From NCBI GenBank assembly GCA_003342895.1, contig PTFA01000029.1, positions 806,001 to 870,000 on the forward strand: a stretch of 64,000 nt of DNA, given 5' to 3'. Below, piece by piece: positions 1-12,528 of this stretch (position 1 is the first letter of the stretch; each line of letters begins with the position of its first letter). The translations under genes and the position numbers were made by a program. The notes beneath the pieces were generated by a model. That model made no database searches. It worked only from the letters and a program-made list of their open reading frames with translations, and had not been told where the DNA came from. The stretch comes from Casuarius casuarius. Lineage: Eukaryota; Chordata; Aves; Casuariiformes; Casuariidae.

Positions 1-2560
1 TTTTCAGAATGTTTTATGAAGTAGGAGGGTTTGAAAATTTGTAAATAACAGCAAACACTAAAAAAAAGTTAGGGGTTAAGGGAGGCCCGAAACCGATTTC
101 ATTTGCTCTCCTGATCTACGTCCTTTTCACACCTGGTTCTGGTTCTGGTTTTCCCTTCAATGCTTTTCGGGACCTCTGTGCTGACATGCCCTATGGGAGA
201 GAAGACAGACATAGTGCAGTAGGAAGTAACAGTACAAAAGAACCTATACATAATTGTTAGGGGCTGGATCCTCAGCATGTTTACATCTTCAAAGGCTATT
301 GAAGTTATTGCACACCACAGCTTATATCCAAAAGTAGAAAAGGTCCTGAATGGCAAAGATCAGCTTTTTGCTTTTTTTGGATAAATTGCTTTGTTTCAGT
401 GACCTCTAAAGATGTTATTAAACTCTTTTAAATATTTTCCTTCAAAGTAGAATAAAGTTCTGTTAGGAAATTAGCTCAAGTGCCAATCACACATTCTTGT
501 GTACTTGGTTATGTTTAGCCTCGTCTTTACTGAAACAGTCTGTGGTGACTTAGCATTGGCTAAATCCTATGAGATCAGCTTAGGAATTCATTGCAATTCA
601 ACACAAGAATCTGGCCCTATACACTGCAGGGCTATTTCTACCTTACCTGCATTTTAATGGCTCTTCCAGTCCATCATATTGTAGACTCTGCAGCCCTTCC
701 CACCAGACATTAGCACATTTTGACCTCAATTTGAGAGGAAACTAAGTACTGCAAATGACTTTTCCATGACTAAAGCACCAGATAAGATTTTACAAATGGA
801 AAAGTGAACTGTGAAGCAAGGTCTATGTTACACCCTCTGATAAAAAAAAAAAATAGTCAGCTACTATAGGCAGTCCCACCCCTTGTGACACTTCCACACA
901 TTGCTTTGCAAGATTCATCCACTTCCAAAAGTAACAATTAAGAGTCATCACTCAATCTTTTAAGATTCAGGGTTAAACAAAAGCAGCTGGTATGTTAGGG
1001 AGGATATTCCCAGCAGAACTCAGGCAGGTATTCTGCGTACTTGAGCACATATTCCTTCACACACGACCACTAGATTGCGGTCCTCTAAAACTCCCAGGCT
1101 GCATATTGCTAGATAGAAAAAGGCTTGATGAGTATGATTCCTCCTGCAGTGTGCCACTGACTCAGTGTGCAAACTGAGCACAGAAGCAGAAGCATTTTGC
1201 TGTTGGTGGCACAGTTTTAGAGGCTGTATTTATAACTGAGGAGCTTTGACGACTTGTACGGACATTTACATTCACATCAGGATATTCCCAGGAGAAGCAG
1301 TGGTTAACTCCAGTGTCCTTGACAAATACTAGCAACAGCATGTCCATGCCAGGGTAAATTTCTCCCTGTGGCATTCCCTGCTTCCAGTCCTTAAATGCTG
1401 GACAGCCTGGCTTGTTCGTCATTAAAAGTAGAGCTGGGCAGGAATTGCAAACTTCTTGAGATTTTTTAAAACCTTTCCTCTTTGTTAACTGAGATATTTG
1501 GAAGTTTCCTGTGGAAAACAAAGAAGTGCAGATAGATCCCAGCATGGTGCTTTGTTCCTTCTTATTTGCATCTCTCTTTTTTTTTTTTTTTTTTTTTTTT
1601 GATTGGCAAGTCCACGCACACCTGAAAAACTTTCAAAAGGAAAATTTCATAAAAGCTTGCTTGTGCCTGCAAAAAGAATCTTCAGTCACTTCAGTCACTT
1701 CAGTATTTTTATCAAAAGGCTCCTAACATGCTCAGATTAAAACAGAGGCATCCTTCTTCTACTAGAAATAAAATGGTATTCTGTTGGTTTTTTTAGAGCA
1801 ATTAAAAATGTTTTGGGGTTTATAGATGCTTTCAAAATGTGAAGTATCATTCTGTTGTTTTTTCTAGGGGAAAAGCACAACAAATCAAATACATGGGCTC
1901 CTCTACTTTCTTGTCATCTGTAGGAAATGACTGGCTTCAAGCAAATAATATTCTGTGTGTTCTTAGTATTAATTTCCTACCAAATGTAAATGAAAGAGTT
2001 AAATTACTATGCTATAGATTTCTTTTTTCTCTTTGCTCTAAAGAGAAAAATTCAAGCTCAGACTACACAGAGGTTATTTGGCTTAAGGTTTTGTTAAAAA
2101 ACAAGACATGGCTGGATAAGGATCACTGGATTCCAGTGAATGTGGGCTGGCTTCTTTCACAGCTGACAATCTCTCTAGTAGTTTGGCTTTTGATTTGCAG
2201 GTTTTCTGCTAAAGAGAGATTCAATAAACCCCCAGGCCCACATTGCTCACTATTGTTCCCATAGTCCAGCAAAGGAAGCAAAAGTTCAAAGCCCTGTAAA
2301 TCTGTTATTAGTTATGAAGATAATGATGATCATGCGTATTACAGAGGTGCCTGCAGGACAGCTCTGATTTGTCCTCTTAGTGTTGCGAAAAAGCAGATGG
2401 TCATAACCTTGAAAAGCTTGTAACCCAAGTGGGCAGCAGAAAACTGCCAAGCTTTCTTTGAAGATGTACTTCTGAGTTTGGAAGTAAATCAAACTTTGAA
2501 GTCTGCTCTATACCAGAAGCCTAGCACAGAAAGCCACAAATACGTCTGAAGCTTTTCAGG
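1..2560. other. Non-genic stretch, no gene recognised
   Basis: AT-rich single-copy-looking DNA. I see no exon, promoter or family-level repeat. It holds a short A run near 842-853, a 24-T run at 1577-1600 (listed separately) and a triple TTCAGTCAC-like direct repeat near 1680-1705. Open frames up to 141 codons occur but have no recognisable domain and look like chance frames in AT-rich DNA. Confidence 0.6.
1577..1600. repeat. Poly-T tract (24 T)
   Basis: An uninterrupted run of 24 T. It could be the poly-A tail of a minus-strand retroposed sequence, but the flanks show no recognisable element body or target-site duplication, so it is called only as a homopolymer. It is likely to vary in length between individuals. 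Confidence 0.9.
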
Positions 2561-2562
2561 TA

Positions 2563-2593
2563 AAATGTAAGTTTTGTTGGAAAACTTACATTT
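2563..2593. repeat. Perfect 13-bp hairpin, 5-nt loop
   Basis: AAATGTAAGTTTT at 2563-2575 is exactly reverse-complementary to AAAACTTACATTT at 2581-2593, with loop GTTGG. Outside the arms the pairing breaks at once. A perfect 13-bp arm with so short a loop is not expected by chance in 64 kb. It is too short for a standard miRNA precursor and has no T-run or gene context that would make it a terminator. Confidence 0.85.
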
Positions 2594-2652
2594 CTTGAGC
2601 TGACATGGATTAATAAAACACACTGGGTTTGATAAGCTTTGGTCAAGCCTGG

Positions 2653-2668
2653 TGCCAGGATCCTGGCA
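2653..2668. repeat. 16-bp perfect palindrome
   Basis: TGCCAGGATCCTGGCA reads the same on both strands. It lies about 60 bp downstream of the 13-bp hairpin. It could be a dimeric transcription-factor site or chance; no surrounding gene helps to decide. Confidence 0.8.
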
Positions 2669-5600
2669 GTCTGTCATTTCTGAATCACTCACAGAAGTGA
2701 GAACTGTGTGCTCCGGATCACCTGTCCTGTGCTGTCTGCTGATGGATCACAGTCAGACTGGAGGATCTGGATCAGTTATCTGAAATAAATCAATGAAGCT
2801 GACATTATCAATCTTATTATGAGGCTCCAGGGTTCATGAGTGATTTTTATCTGATTTTTTTTAAAAAAAACTTCCCTCAGATTCAAAATAAATGAAGAAA
2901 ACTCTGGTTTTCTTCCCACTTTAACCAAGAATTTGGTGAAGAGGTTGAGGGAGCAGCCACTTCCCTCTGTCTCCAGTTCAGAAAAATGTCCTGTAATGGC
3001 AACACTTCATCCAGTGTTTGCTCACCATCCTGAATCAAAATGGACATGAGAATATGTTTTGATGCTTCTTGAACAAAGCCACTATTAAAAGAGAAACCAG
3101 AAACTAAAATACCCACAATCCTGTAGGCATTTGCAATTCACATCTAGAGCCAAATCGAGTGCTTGGACTTTGCCTCATCTCCAATTTATCCATATGAACA
3201 ATAGCCTAAAGCAATTCATTTCGTCTGAAATAGAGAGGATGTTTTTCTCTGGCTATAAAAGAGGTGAGGCTCCTAGGCTAGAATGAAGATAATCTTGGTC
3301 AGGAAAGAGGGAGGGGGGTTGTGACAGCAGGGGACTGAAGACGAACAGGATTGTGCTATCTCTTCTAGTTTGTTTACAAGTCTTGCTATCAGTCATCAGT
3401 GCCTGAAGCTAGAGGAAGTGTGGGCTTCAACCAGCTCTTTAAAGTGTAGATTGAGTTACTCCCGTTGTTGATGTTCGATGTGGATCATTTAATTCATTCT
3501 ACAGAAAATGTGAAAATCATGTGTCTACAGCAAGTTAGCCCAGCAGCAAGTTGTCTTGAGAGCTTAGTTTTCTCTCTTTTATTAGGAAGCACTGGAACAT
3601 ATCCCAGTGGCTACATCGGTGGCTCCACTAACATTTCTGGCAGAAGAGGAGTAACCAGTGCTTCATGCTGCAGGGGTTTCAGATGGTATATTCAGTAGTT
3701 CCAGATGATACACAGATGATACCAAGCCTGTCTGTGAAAATGCTTAGAGCTACTCAATGTCAAATAAAAATTAATGTCTGTCACTATTTTTCCCCAAAGA
3801 TTAAGAAATTTAGCCATTCAGACTAGGGATCAGGTTTACAGCTGGTATTGCCTGGTATAACTTGAATGACTTAGTAAATGTGTCAAAAATTTATTTACAG
3901 CTCTCACGTTATAATAGCTTCATCTTCTCCCCCAAAACCGGCTAAAAGCCCAGTTAGAACAAGGAATTAGAATTATACTGATAGCAAGCATGCCTTTTAT
4001 CAGGAGGAAGAAAGGGACCTTTCACCTCTTCCTCGCCTTCCTTTAGATGCCACAGTGTTGGCATCATTCTTCTTCACAGTTTATCTGTCCAGATTTTACC
4101 AAATGTCTCCAAGGAGTTTTAGTGCTGTGGTGGCAGTACAAGTGCGGTCACCTCTACAACAAAGGAGTGAGAGGGGATGAGGCTAACTGGGAAGTTAAAC
4201 CTACTCCTATGGCTACAGCAGGGAACAGGATGCGGCATCATGGTCTACATGGCAGCTGTTCTTTATTTGTCTGCATGAATGCTGCTGTCTTTTGGCAAAG
4301 GAGGGGAACAGGGAAGATGTGTGACTCCAGCCCCTCCCCGGGAGCTCAGAGATCTCAGTCCACCATTCCCATGTATGGCACAGGGTATATACTTTCTGAA
4401 ATTTCAGGTAGGTTCTGATTCAGATTTATTTTTCTGAACCATTCCACAGGTCAGGCTGAGCTACAAAGGTCCTGGAGTTCTTAATTCCAAGTGCTTGAGA
4501 TCCTCTGTAACTCTACTTGTCAATATTAGTTAGTCAAAGAAATTGTGCTATTCAGAACTAGGGGAAACAAATAATAGGGTTCCAGCAGTACTAATCTAAT
4601 ACGTTCCCAGATGCTCAGAAATAGTATGTAAATCCTTGTTTTGTATTATGTTTTCCATTTTCTGGTGGAAAATCACATTAAATAATCATTTTCATGGAAC
4701 ATGGAAAATTCCACCTACAGCATGTGTATTGTGTTATTGCAGAAAAGGGAAATCCTAGATATTGTTTACAGAGACAGACAGCTTGTTTATTCAGCATTGG
4801 ATAAAGCTAGCCAACCAGCCTTAAAATAAAACTGTATGTGAAATGCTTGCGAGAACCAAAATGATTTACTATCAGAAATATCCGTTCATTCAATAAATTC
4901 AGCTAAACCTTCCAAATACAGCATGTAGTTTGATTAATGTAAGAAGCTAGAGACCTGTGCTTTAGCTGGGATTCAGGATATTACTGATCACTCATATTTG
5001 ATGGATGAGAAGGATGGGATGCCTCTTTCACAGGAGAACAAAGTGTCCTGTTTGGTAGTTCAATGCAAGAACATCCCAAGGCAAGCAAACGAATAGGGCC
5101 ACACCTGATGTAAAGATAGATGTTAGCTTGAGTCCAAAGGAGTACTGTGTAAGGGACAGTGCTTTAAACAAGCATAGTAGCTTGTTACCTGGTGGAAAGT
5201 AAAGGTCATTTTATCTGCTTTTACAGCTACACCCAAACTCCCACTGCTATCAAGGCTTGAACTATGACAACCAGAGTTTATGAACTCGGACTGACCCTGG
5301 TGGAGTCACTCACCTAAGATTTCCTCTGGCCAAAGATTTAGCTTCTTCTTTATGACTGTCCCATAAAACACTCCTCGTCAGGATTTTTTCTCTCACCTTG
5401 ATTACTCTTTTTCCTCTTTTTCCCTTTTGCTTAATAGCCTCTTCATTCTCCTCTTTTCCATTCAAAACAGTTAGCTGGAAATGTCCTTCAGTGGAGCCCA
5501 TACCTTTAATTTGGTGTTCTAAGGCAACAGGAAAGGGAGGCTTTCTATTCTTTTTATTTCTTTACTTATCATTTTTGAGAAACCACAGGCTCAAGGTGTT

Positions 5601-7099
5601 AAAGCATTGCTCAGGGTAAATCATAATGTACCTTCAATATACAACAGAGACCAGGACCGGAGCAAATGAATCTTGAAATCCTGAGACCCCTGGTCCAACA
5701 TTCATATTTTGGCCTTTACAAATAACAGTGACTTGAAAAAAGAAATGAAAAATGATGGGTGCCATTATTTGCCAGGTTTGGAAAGAGGAATTTTATAAAA
5801 TTCATCTTTCTCAGCCCCTGCAGTTAACGATAATCCTGTTATGAGCACGTAAAGGCTCTTTACATTTACTTCTCATGATCATCACCTTTGTCAAGGGAGA
5901 CAGAAGAGATTAGGAATCTGTGAATTACTGCAGATCCACAGAAAGATGATTTTTCTTTTTCTGCCTGACCTAGTGAAAATACCTCTGGTGAATTTTCCCC
6001 TTGATGCCTCTTCACTGGAAGCAGCCATCTGAGGAAACCTGCTTTCCACAGAGTCCGTTTACAACTGGCATAGTATCTCGCAGTACCGTACATTAAAAGA
6101 TGTTCTGCCATGTATTTGGCATGCAGAAGCAGGCACCTCAGCAATTGTATGTACGTTGGCTCTGCTCAGTTTTTTATGTGACAAGCCTTTCAGGCCTCAG
6201 GGTAATAACCGTGCAGATTATACCCGAACCATCCACTCAAAATATACATCTTACAGCACAGGGTACATTTTCCCTTTTTGATAGCTCAGAAAGAATCAGC
6301 CCCTTGGCATGCCTGTCCCTACACCACAGCTGGGTTCAAAAGAGGTGATGTCTCACATTCCGGGCACTAGAGCCAATTTTCGGTCTCATTATGGTGCATT
6401 TGCAGTACCCAGGATTTTCATCAGCAGCCAGACAAGCACAGAGCAGGTCCCCTGGGTGGCAGCCAAGCTAGCATTAACTCAACAACCTTGTCATTTCAAT
6501 TTTTCGCACATTTCCCTCTGCATGCGTGTATTTTAAATCTTTCTGAAGTCTCACCTTCCCCTTTCTATGCTGCCAATAGGCTCCTAGCCTGATGCAAAGC
6601 CTGACCACTGCCAAGGAAGGTGGCTCAGGGAGGCAGAACCAGCTCTGGGGCATACACAGAGCATGTGGTTGTTCACGACAGCAAAGTGGCCATGGCCTTG
6701 TTATCAGCTTGGTCTATGCAAGGAAGCCAGGCCAGCTGCTTCTTGCTGCTGCAGAGGGGGGACATGAGGTGTGCTGGGGATGGAGGTTGCTGCTGGAAGG
6801 ATAGGGAGCCCAGCCATCTCATGTCCCACTCCTGCACGAAAAGGTAGGTTCTCCTGCCAGCTCCACCTCAGCCCTTCCATGGCCAAAGCACCTCCTAGGG
6901 CAGCAAAATTCAGTTTAGCCTCCACCACTAAAAAGCCTTGACTTGATTTTGCACTGAGACTACCAGCCAGAGCAAATCAGGCACCTACCGAAGTTGAATT
7001 GCAGGTCAAGGCACTTTCTGACAGTCATCCCACTGGTACTGATTTCAGCCAGCATGATTAACTCTGAGCAATTCTGTTTTGTACACAGTAAGTCAGTTA
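2669..7099. other. Non-genic stretch, no gene recognised
   Basis: No exon or clear repeat is seen. The 6.58-6.90 kb part is more GC-rich than its surroundings and carries overlapping 70-75 codon frames on both strands, none with a recognisable family. Purine- and pyrimidine-rich patches (for example 5.40-5.47 kb) explain several low-complexity frames. Confidence 0.5.
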
Positions 7100-7440
7100 G
7101 ATCTAGCTGTTGAAGGAGGTTGTCTTTGTGCAATTGCTTTCATGGTCTAGCAATAGAATCAGCCGGTGCGGAGCCACTGATCACTCTAAATCAGCAGTGA
7201 CCAAAGACATCTGATTCCTACACATGGTCCATCAAGGTTTAACTAATTACACATTCCTAATTATCTGCTGCCAGTTGATAATTCATTCCCAATATATCTG
7301 TCTCTGAAAGATCACTGTAATATTGCAGCGCCAAGCTTCAGTCAAGATGTAGAAAGAACAAAGCAGCTGTGTTCCAAATACTTATCTTGTGAAAATAACT
7401 TTTTCAGGATTGTGAAGCAATCAGAATTTCCACCAGTAAG
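7100..7440. promoter_or_regulatory. Candidate conserved non-coding element (enhancer-like)
   Basis: AT-rich, non-repetitive block with several homeodomain-type cores (CTAATTAC near 7243, CTAATTATC near 7258, GATAATTC near 7277) and a GATCACT repeat. Such clusters of TAATTA-type cores in non-coding DNA are typical of developmental enhancers. This is inference from composition and motifs; I could not test conservation. Confidence 0.3.
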
Positions 7441-7784
7441 TCAAAATGCCAGATTTTTCTTCAAATGTGAAGGTGTTCTGTGTTTAGGGAGGTTAAAAAG
7501 GTGATGAAGATAAATGTTAATAAGGGGTAAATGTTTCTATGCAATCTCACACAGAGAATCTATGTCAGCAGTTTACTGCGAGAGCTGGCTGACAGGGCTT
7601 TGTATTGTTTTTCCCCTGTCTGTAGTATCAAGTAGCATCTGAGGTGTGTATACTTAAGGTCTGACTCTGCATATTTCACTCAGCTGAAACTTCATCAGTC
7701 AGTGTGAACACTGCCTTAGCTGGGAATTTAAGATCGAATTTCAAAACATTCAGCTTGCTGCTGCTCTCTGATTATGCATTATTA

Positions 7785-7875
7785 ACTCGTCAGTCCCTCC
7801 TGTGAAAAAGATAAGCACAGTGACCCCCATTTTACAAACATGAAAGAAAGCACAGAAAGTAAGTTTCTCTACAGT
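7785..7875 (-). repeat. MIR-like SINE core fragment
   Basis: CCCCATTTTACAAACATGAA followed by a CACAGAAAGTAAG-type stretch resembles the reverse complement of the conserved MIR/CORE-SINE centre (the part that reads CTGTAAAATGGGG on the element's own strand). The tRNA-like head and the 3' tail are not recognisable. This is an old, highly decayed copy, with no coding consequence. Confidence 0.55.
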
Positions 7876-10830
7876 GTCAGTTGCCATGGAAAACACATGC
7901 TCGTATTGTTCTGAGTGTTGGTGCATGCCAGGTCTCGAAATCCACACTAAAACCCCCCAAATCCACCCTAGGAGGCTGGCTTATGCCCAGATCTATCTGG
8001 AAAGAGAGAATCTGGTAACATCTAAAGCCCTCATGTGGGTGCCTTTCTGGAGAGAGGGGGAACTGGCAAAATTACACCTTCTTCACTGCCACGGGTTAAT
8101 AGAAAAGCACACGGTAGATGCTTCTTTTCAAATTATTATTTCATTCCTAAGTGCCCTTTAGCACACTACATCGCAGAGCAGATATGACATTTCTATCCCT
8201 GCAAATGTGCTGCACTCTTCTAATCAGGATGTGTTGTGTCGGTGTCGCTGGCCGGTAATACAGGCTGGCCTACTGCAGTGATCTCATTTGTAAGATCTTG
8301 CTGTCCCAATGGTGAGCTGGGCAGCTTTTTAACCAGGACGGTATTGATAAGGAAGGGCTATCTGGTAAACGCGTCATGTTTCAAGCCCAGCTGAAATATG
8401 AAATGTGCCAGGGATTAGGAACTGCTTTGAACTAGGACAATATGCTGTTTACATTCATAGACAAAACTCCTTTTGTTGACTGATAGTCTCATTCCTCCTG
8501 TGTTCTCCCTAGCACTAAAGGTGGTGTAACAGACTACTGCATTCCCTTACCATCTGCTGTGCTTTAGTTTAGCACTTCCTCCGCTGGGCTGAGAATTGGA
8601 GCAGCACTATGAAGCACATAAGTGAAATGGGTTAAGGATCACCCAACTCTCTAGTTAAAGGAAATTCCAAAGCACATGTGTTGGTGCTAGAAGAAAATGA
8701 TTTCCAGTGTCTCCGGTTATCATAGCTAAGTGTAGTAAGAAAGGAACCATCCACTACAGTTACACCACAGCCCAAGAAAGATTTCAGTAGTTTGCATTAG
8801 GATCTGGAAAAAGCCTGGGAATTGGGTTAGTGCAGGGGTGAAACCTGCTCACTAGATGGATGTGTTTGAAGGGCAGCTGCCCTGTGCTGGACTGTCTGGG
8901 GTTTTTGCTCATCAGTCACTTACTCCAAGCTTCAGGACCGTGTTGAGCTCCAGGCAGGAGATCAAGACTGACTGCAAATACGAAGATATTTAGCATATGC
9001 TGTAAGGTTGTTTTAAGGCATCCAGGACCTGTTGTATGTAAGTATGCTTTCGCCAGCTGCGAATGGACAAGGAGGCCTAGAGCTTTTAGATTTGCAAGTT
9101 TCTAGTGTTTCAGCTGGATTATGAGTTTCTCAAACAACCTGCCTGAATGCATTCAGCTCTTTGAGACTGGATAGGAAGTGCTATACAACAGGCAATCATT
9201 GCTGGGAAATTTCAACAGGGGCTATTAAATACAAATAAAGAGCAAAGCCAGTCCTGTCCCTCTGCTGGTCTGAAACTGAGTCCTGCAGGCAGCAGCCAGC
9301 GCCTCATGTTCTCCCTGAATAACACCTCCTACTACCAGTGCCCATTTTGTCAGGCTGACACTTGGCCTTAAGGAAACCTCACAACCCTTTCTGGAAAAGG
9401 GAGAGCTATGGAGGAAAAACACAGAGAAACTAAATGATGTCAGGAGACAAAAAATTAAATGAAGTGAAAAAGTGCATGGGTCAGAGGTCTGAAAATGAAA
9501 AACAGGGAACCAGGAGACACACAGCAGAATGACCCCGATATCACCCCCCATCCTTGAATGTGTCCAGGGAGCTGGTGGGCACTGCACAGAGGCTGGGCTA
9601 GTTGGAGCTTTGGCCTGACATGCTGCAACTGTTCTTGTATTCTTGTTGTTGAGTGAGGGGATGTACAAATCAGAGAAATTGGTATCTTGAGAATGGCTGA
9701 TTTCTCACTAGCATCATTAATACCTAGGTCAAAGGGAAAGTCTGACACATACTTCAAATCTTTAGGGAACTCTGTCTACAACAGTTGCTCTTCAATGTTC
9801 AGACCTTGTCCTCCCTCTCTGCTCTCCAGAGGATAGCGTGGTATGCCTGTGTGTGGGTGGGAGGGTATATGAAGAAAGCTATTAACCCTAAAATTGAAGT
9901 CAAAATGCAACATTAAAGGAAAAAATATGCAGCATTCAGAATAATGCTTTTTATTATTGAAATGAAAGAAAATTTTACAAAGCCAAAGATGGTAAAAAGA
10001 ACAAGGCATGGTTTGGTGTCACCAATTTCAGCTACCATTTCTACATGGTTCCCGTATGTGTGCCATCTGCAACACTGCTGTTTGGCAGAAAATACAGTAA
10101 ACATAACTAGAGACCACGGCATGCTTTTTGAAACATAACAGAGGCACCCAAGAAACCAGTGACTTTAGGCTACAAATCATAACCAGTGGAAGCCAGTTGA
10201 AGTAGTGAAAGGTATATGTAGGCTTAAGCTAGGCTTCCTCTTCTAGCAATTGAGAACTTCTTGGGTCCCCTGTGATTGCCTTGGAGATATTCACCGTCAC
10301 TCTACGGATCTGACAGGGAATTTAAGCTTGTGTAACTGACGTTTTCGAGAGCTGGCAGGGGATATAATAGTAGATGGTTGGCCATTCCTACTTGCCAAAG
10401 AGCTAGTATTACATCAGCTTAAATCCCCTGGAAAGTCTATTGGGGACGGAGTCTCTTTCAGTCTAACCTAAACATGCTTCATGAGGGAATCCAAAATCTT
10501 GGTATACTCAATCTTTCATTAAAAATCAGCTTCATATGTATTCAAAATTTTGGATATAGAGCCTGCTACATGTTTTTGGATGAAGTGGCCCCCCAGAACA
10601 GTAAGTCTATATGGCAAGTTGTTGGCTTTTGAATTGAAGTCTTCTTATGAAATGCAAAAACCTTATGTTAAGAGTTGACATTCATTTGCTTCCCAACCTG
10701 AAGCTGTGCAAGTGTAACTGCTCATAGAGTAAGACTGTAAACTGTTTCACTAGAGCAGTGTTTTATAAACATTTTGGAACAATATGCAGACATCAATTTC
10801 CTCATTGCAGCAAGAAGAAGAGGGGTAGAT
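7876..10830. other. Non-genic stretch, no gene recognised
   Basis: Single-copy-looking DNA. A small group of CpGs occurs near 8236-8255 and a GACGG/ACGCG patch near 8335-8375. A block at 9.90-10.13 kb is AT-rich and could be a weak conserved element. Frames of 100-147 codons at 9.2-9.75 kb (minus strand) overlap each other in different frames and show no domain; I treat them as chance. Confidence 0.5.
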
Positions 10831-10900
10831 GCCTGATCCAGTGGTGAGGGCTTTAAGTGGGACTCGAAAGATCTGGATTCCCTTCCAGGCTCTCTTTTTA
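10831..10900 (+). repeat. tRNA-derived SINE head (MIR-like, sauropsid type)
   Basis: The order CCAGTGGTGAGGGCTTTAA, then GGGACTCGAAAGATCTGGAT, then TTCCCTTCCAGGCTCT matches the layout of the head of old amniote tRNA-derived SINEs (A-box-like 'agtggttagggc', then B-box-like 'gggttcaattccc'). Only the head is recognisable; the downstream sequence is too diverged. Confidence 0.5.
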
Positions 10901-12414
10901 TACCATGTCTTAAAAACCCCACCTGAAAACAGCTCATGGAGTGCCTCCCTAAAACAAGGAGCTTAGGCAAGAAGTCAGGAGCCCTGCACTTTCTACAGTG
11001 CAGGAGTTTCTAGCAACACACTGAGTTGCTGTTCAACAGTAGCTTACAGTTATTTAGGAAGTGACCTCAAAGCCTGTATTTGCTCACTTTGTCTGAACGA
11101 AGATTTATAGTGTGTGTTCTTCCACTAGAGTGTGAGAACCAAGACTATTTCCTACAGCACCTGGATTTCCCTTGAGGGTTTCATATCCAAGTGCATCCTG
11201 ACCTTACAGTCTGACAAAAATACTGCTCATCATGGTTTGTTTCGATAGCATGTCTTGAGAGATGCAGTTGTAAGTTCAGCATTTCAGGCCATGTGCATCT
11301 CTATACCTCTTGGTTTGGGGACTATAGTAATTGAAATAGTTCTCTTCAGCCTGCAATCTCAAATGTGTGCTGCACTTTTACCTTTTTCCCGGTATAGTGG
11401 GAATCCTGAAAGCTCTTAGATTTTTCAAGAACAAGGAAATGACTTTGTCCAAACTCACACCTGACATTTTGTCACTGGGTCTTTCTGAAGGGTTACTCCA
11501 TGCAAATACAATGGTAGAATGGATATTTGGCACTTAGCCTGTCCATAATATGACACTCCTATATCTGGGTTATAGGAGCACACAAGAGGTGCTTACCTTG
11601 AGTAAACAGCCCTGAACAGTAAGTATAAGGCAACAGATTCATTTTAGTATACATTTCCTTGAACATATTATTTCATATATCAATGCTGCAGTTGGCACCC
11701 AATTTTTCTCTGAATTTCGAGTCATTTGATTAAAGTATAATACTGTGCTTGACCCTCCCTTACTGTAAAAATATTGCTCGGCACATTATAGAAAAATGGT
11801 GAGCTTATTCTGAAGCAGCTGAATAAATGCCAAGGCTGAGGACAGATTCCAGTGTGCAGGGAGTCATGGTCTGACCAACCAGTGTAACTCCCATGAGTGC
11901 TGTAGGAGGACAGTAGACACTGAAGCTAAATACTGAGGTGTGTTGAAATATTGTTCACCTATATCTTCTTCATTTAGATGTGACATTTTGGTGTGGGTTC
12001 TTCACTTTGGGCAGTCCTGGTGGAATTTCACCTTTAGTGCCAGAATTTGGCAGGGGTCAGGATTTTGTGACTCTATTTACATGGGACATGAAGCCTGGAC
12101 CTTTGATGGAAATGAAGATATCACTTGACTTGCAAGCAAATTCTTCCAGCTGGGGCAAAAATACAAAGAATTTACTCATCATAGGTTATTTCTGGAAGCT
12201 TTATAAGTCTCTGAAAGTGCTGAATGGGCTTTCTCCTTTAAATGATCAAGTCTCAGGTCATTAGGCTCAGGTCAGTGTTATACTCTAAAGAGAAAAATCC
12301 TTAACCCATGGAGTGGACTTACTAAATCGATAAGAAAGTTAATTCTTGGTAGTGGACACTTCACTTTTCAGTCCTAGGAATGAGCACTACATCTTCCATA
12401 ATCTACTTCACTTT
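10901..12414. other. Non-genic stretch, no gene recognised
   Basis: Nothing recognisable beyond AT-rich single-copy DNA. Two overlapping frames of 62 and 94 codons at 11.94-12.26 kb lack domains and are not supported by splice-site or codon evidence. Confidence 0.5.
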
Positions 12415-12528
12415 CAGGCTAAATTCTGTTTTCCATCTCGTCAGGATAAAGTTGGCATAACTCCAGTGAAGACAATGATGCAATTCTAGATTTACCAGGA
12501 TGCCAGTGAGAGCAGCTTCTGGTCCTTT
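12415..12528. repeat. Ancient foldback interspersed repeat (amniote type)
   Basis: GGCTAAATTCTG at the left end and AGCTTCTGGTCC at the right end are imperfect inverted terminal sequences. The middle has a CATAACTCCAGTGAAGACAA stretch and a TCTAGATTTACCAGGATGCC stretch. This layout matches an old palindromic repeat I recall from turtle and bird genomes, with ends like GGCCAAATTCTGC and a centre like 'actccactgaagtcaatggagt'. The family name is not certain. The copy is strongly diverged. Confidence 0.5.

Noticed and set aside
2563..2593. Hairpin considered as a miRNA precursor or terminator
   Set aside because: The stem is only 13 bp, far short of a miRNA precursor, and there is no gene or T-tract context for a terminator.
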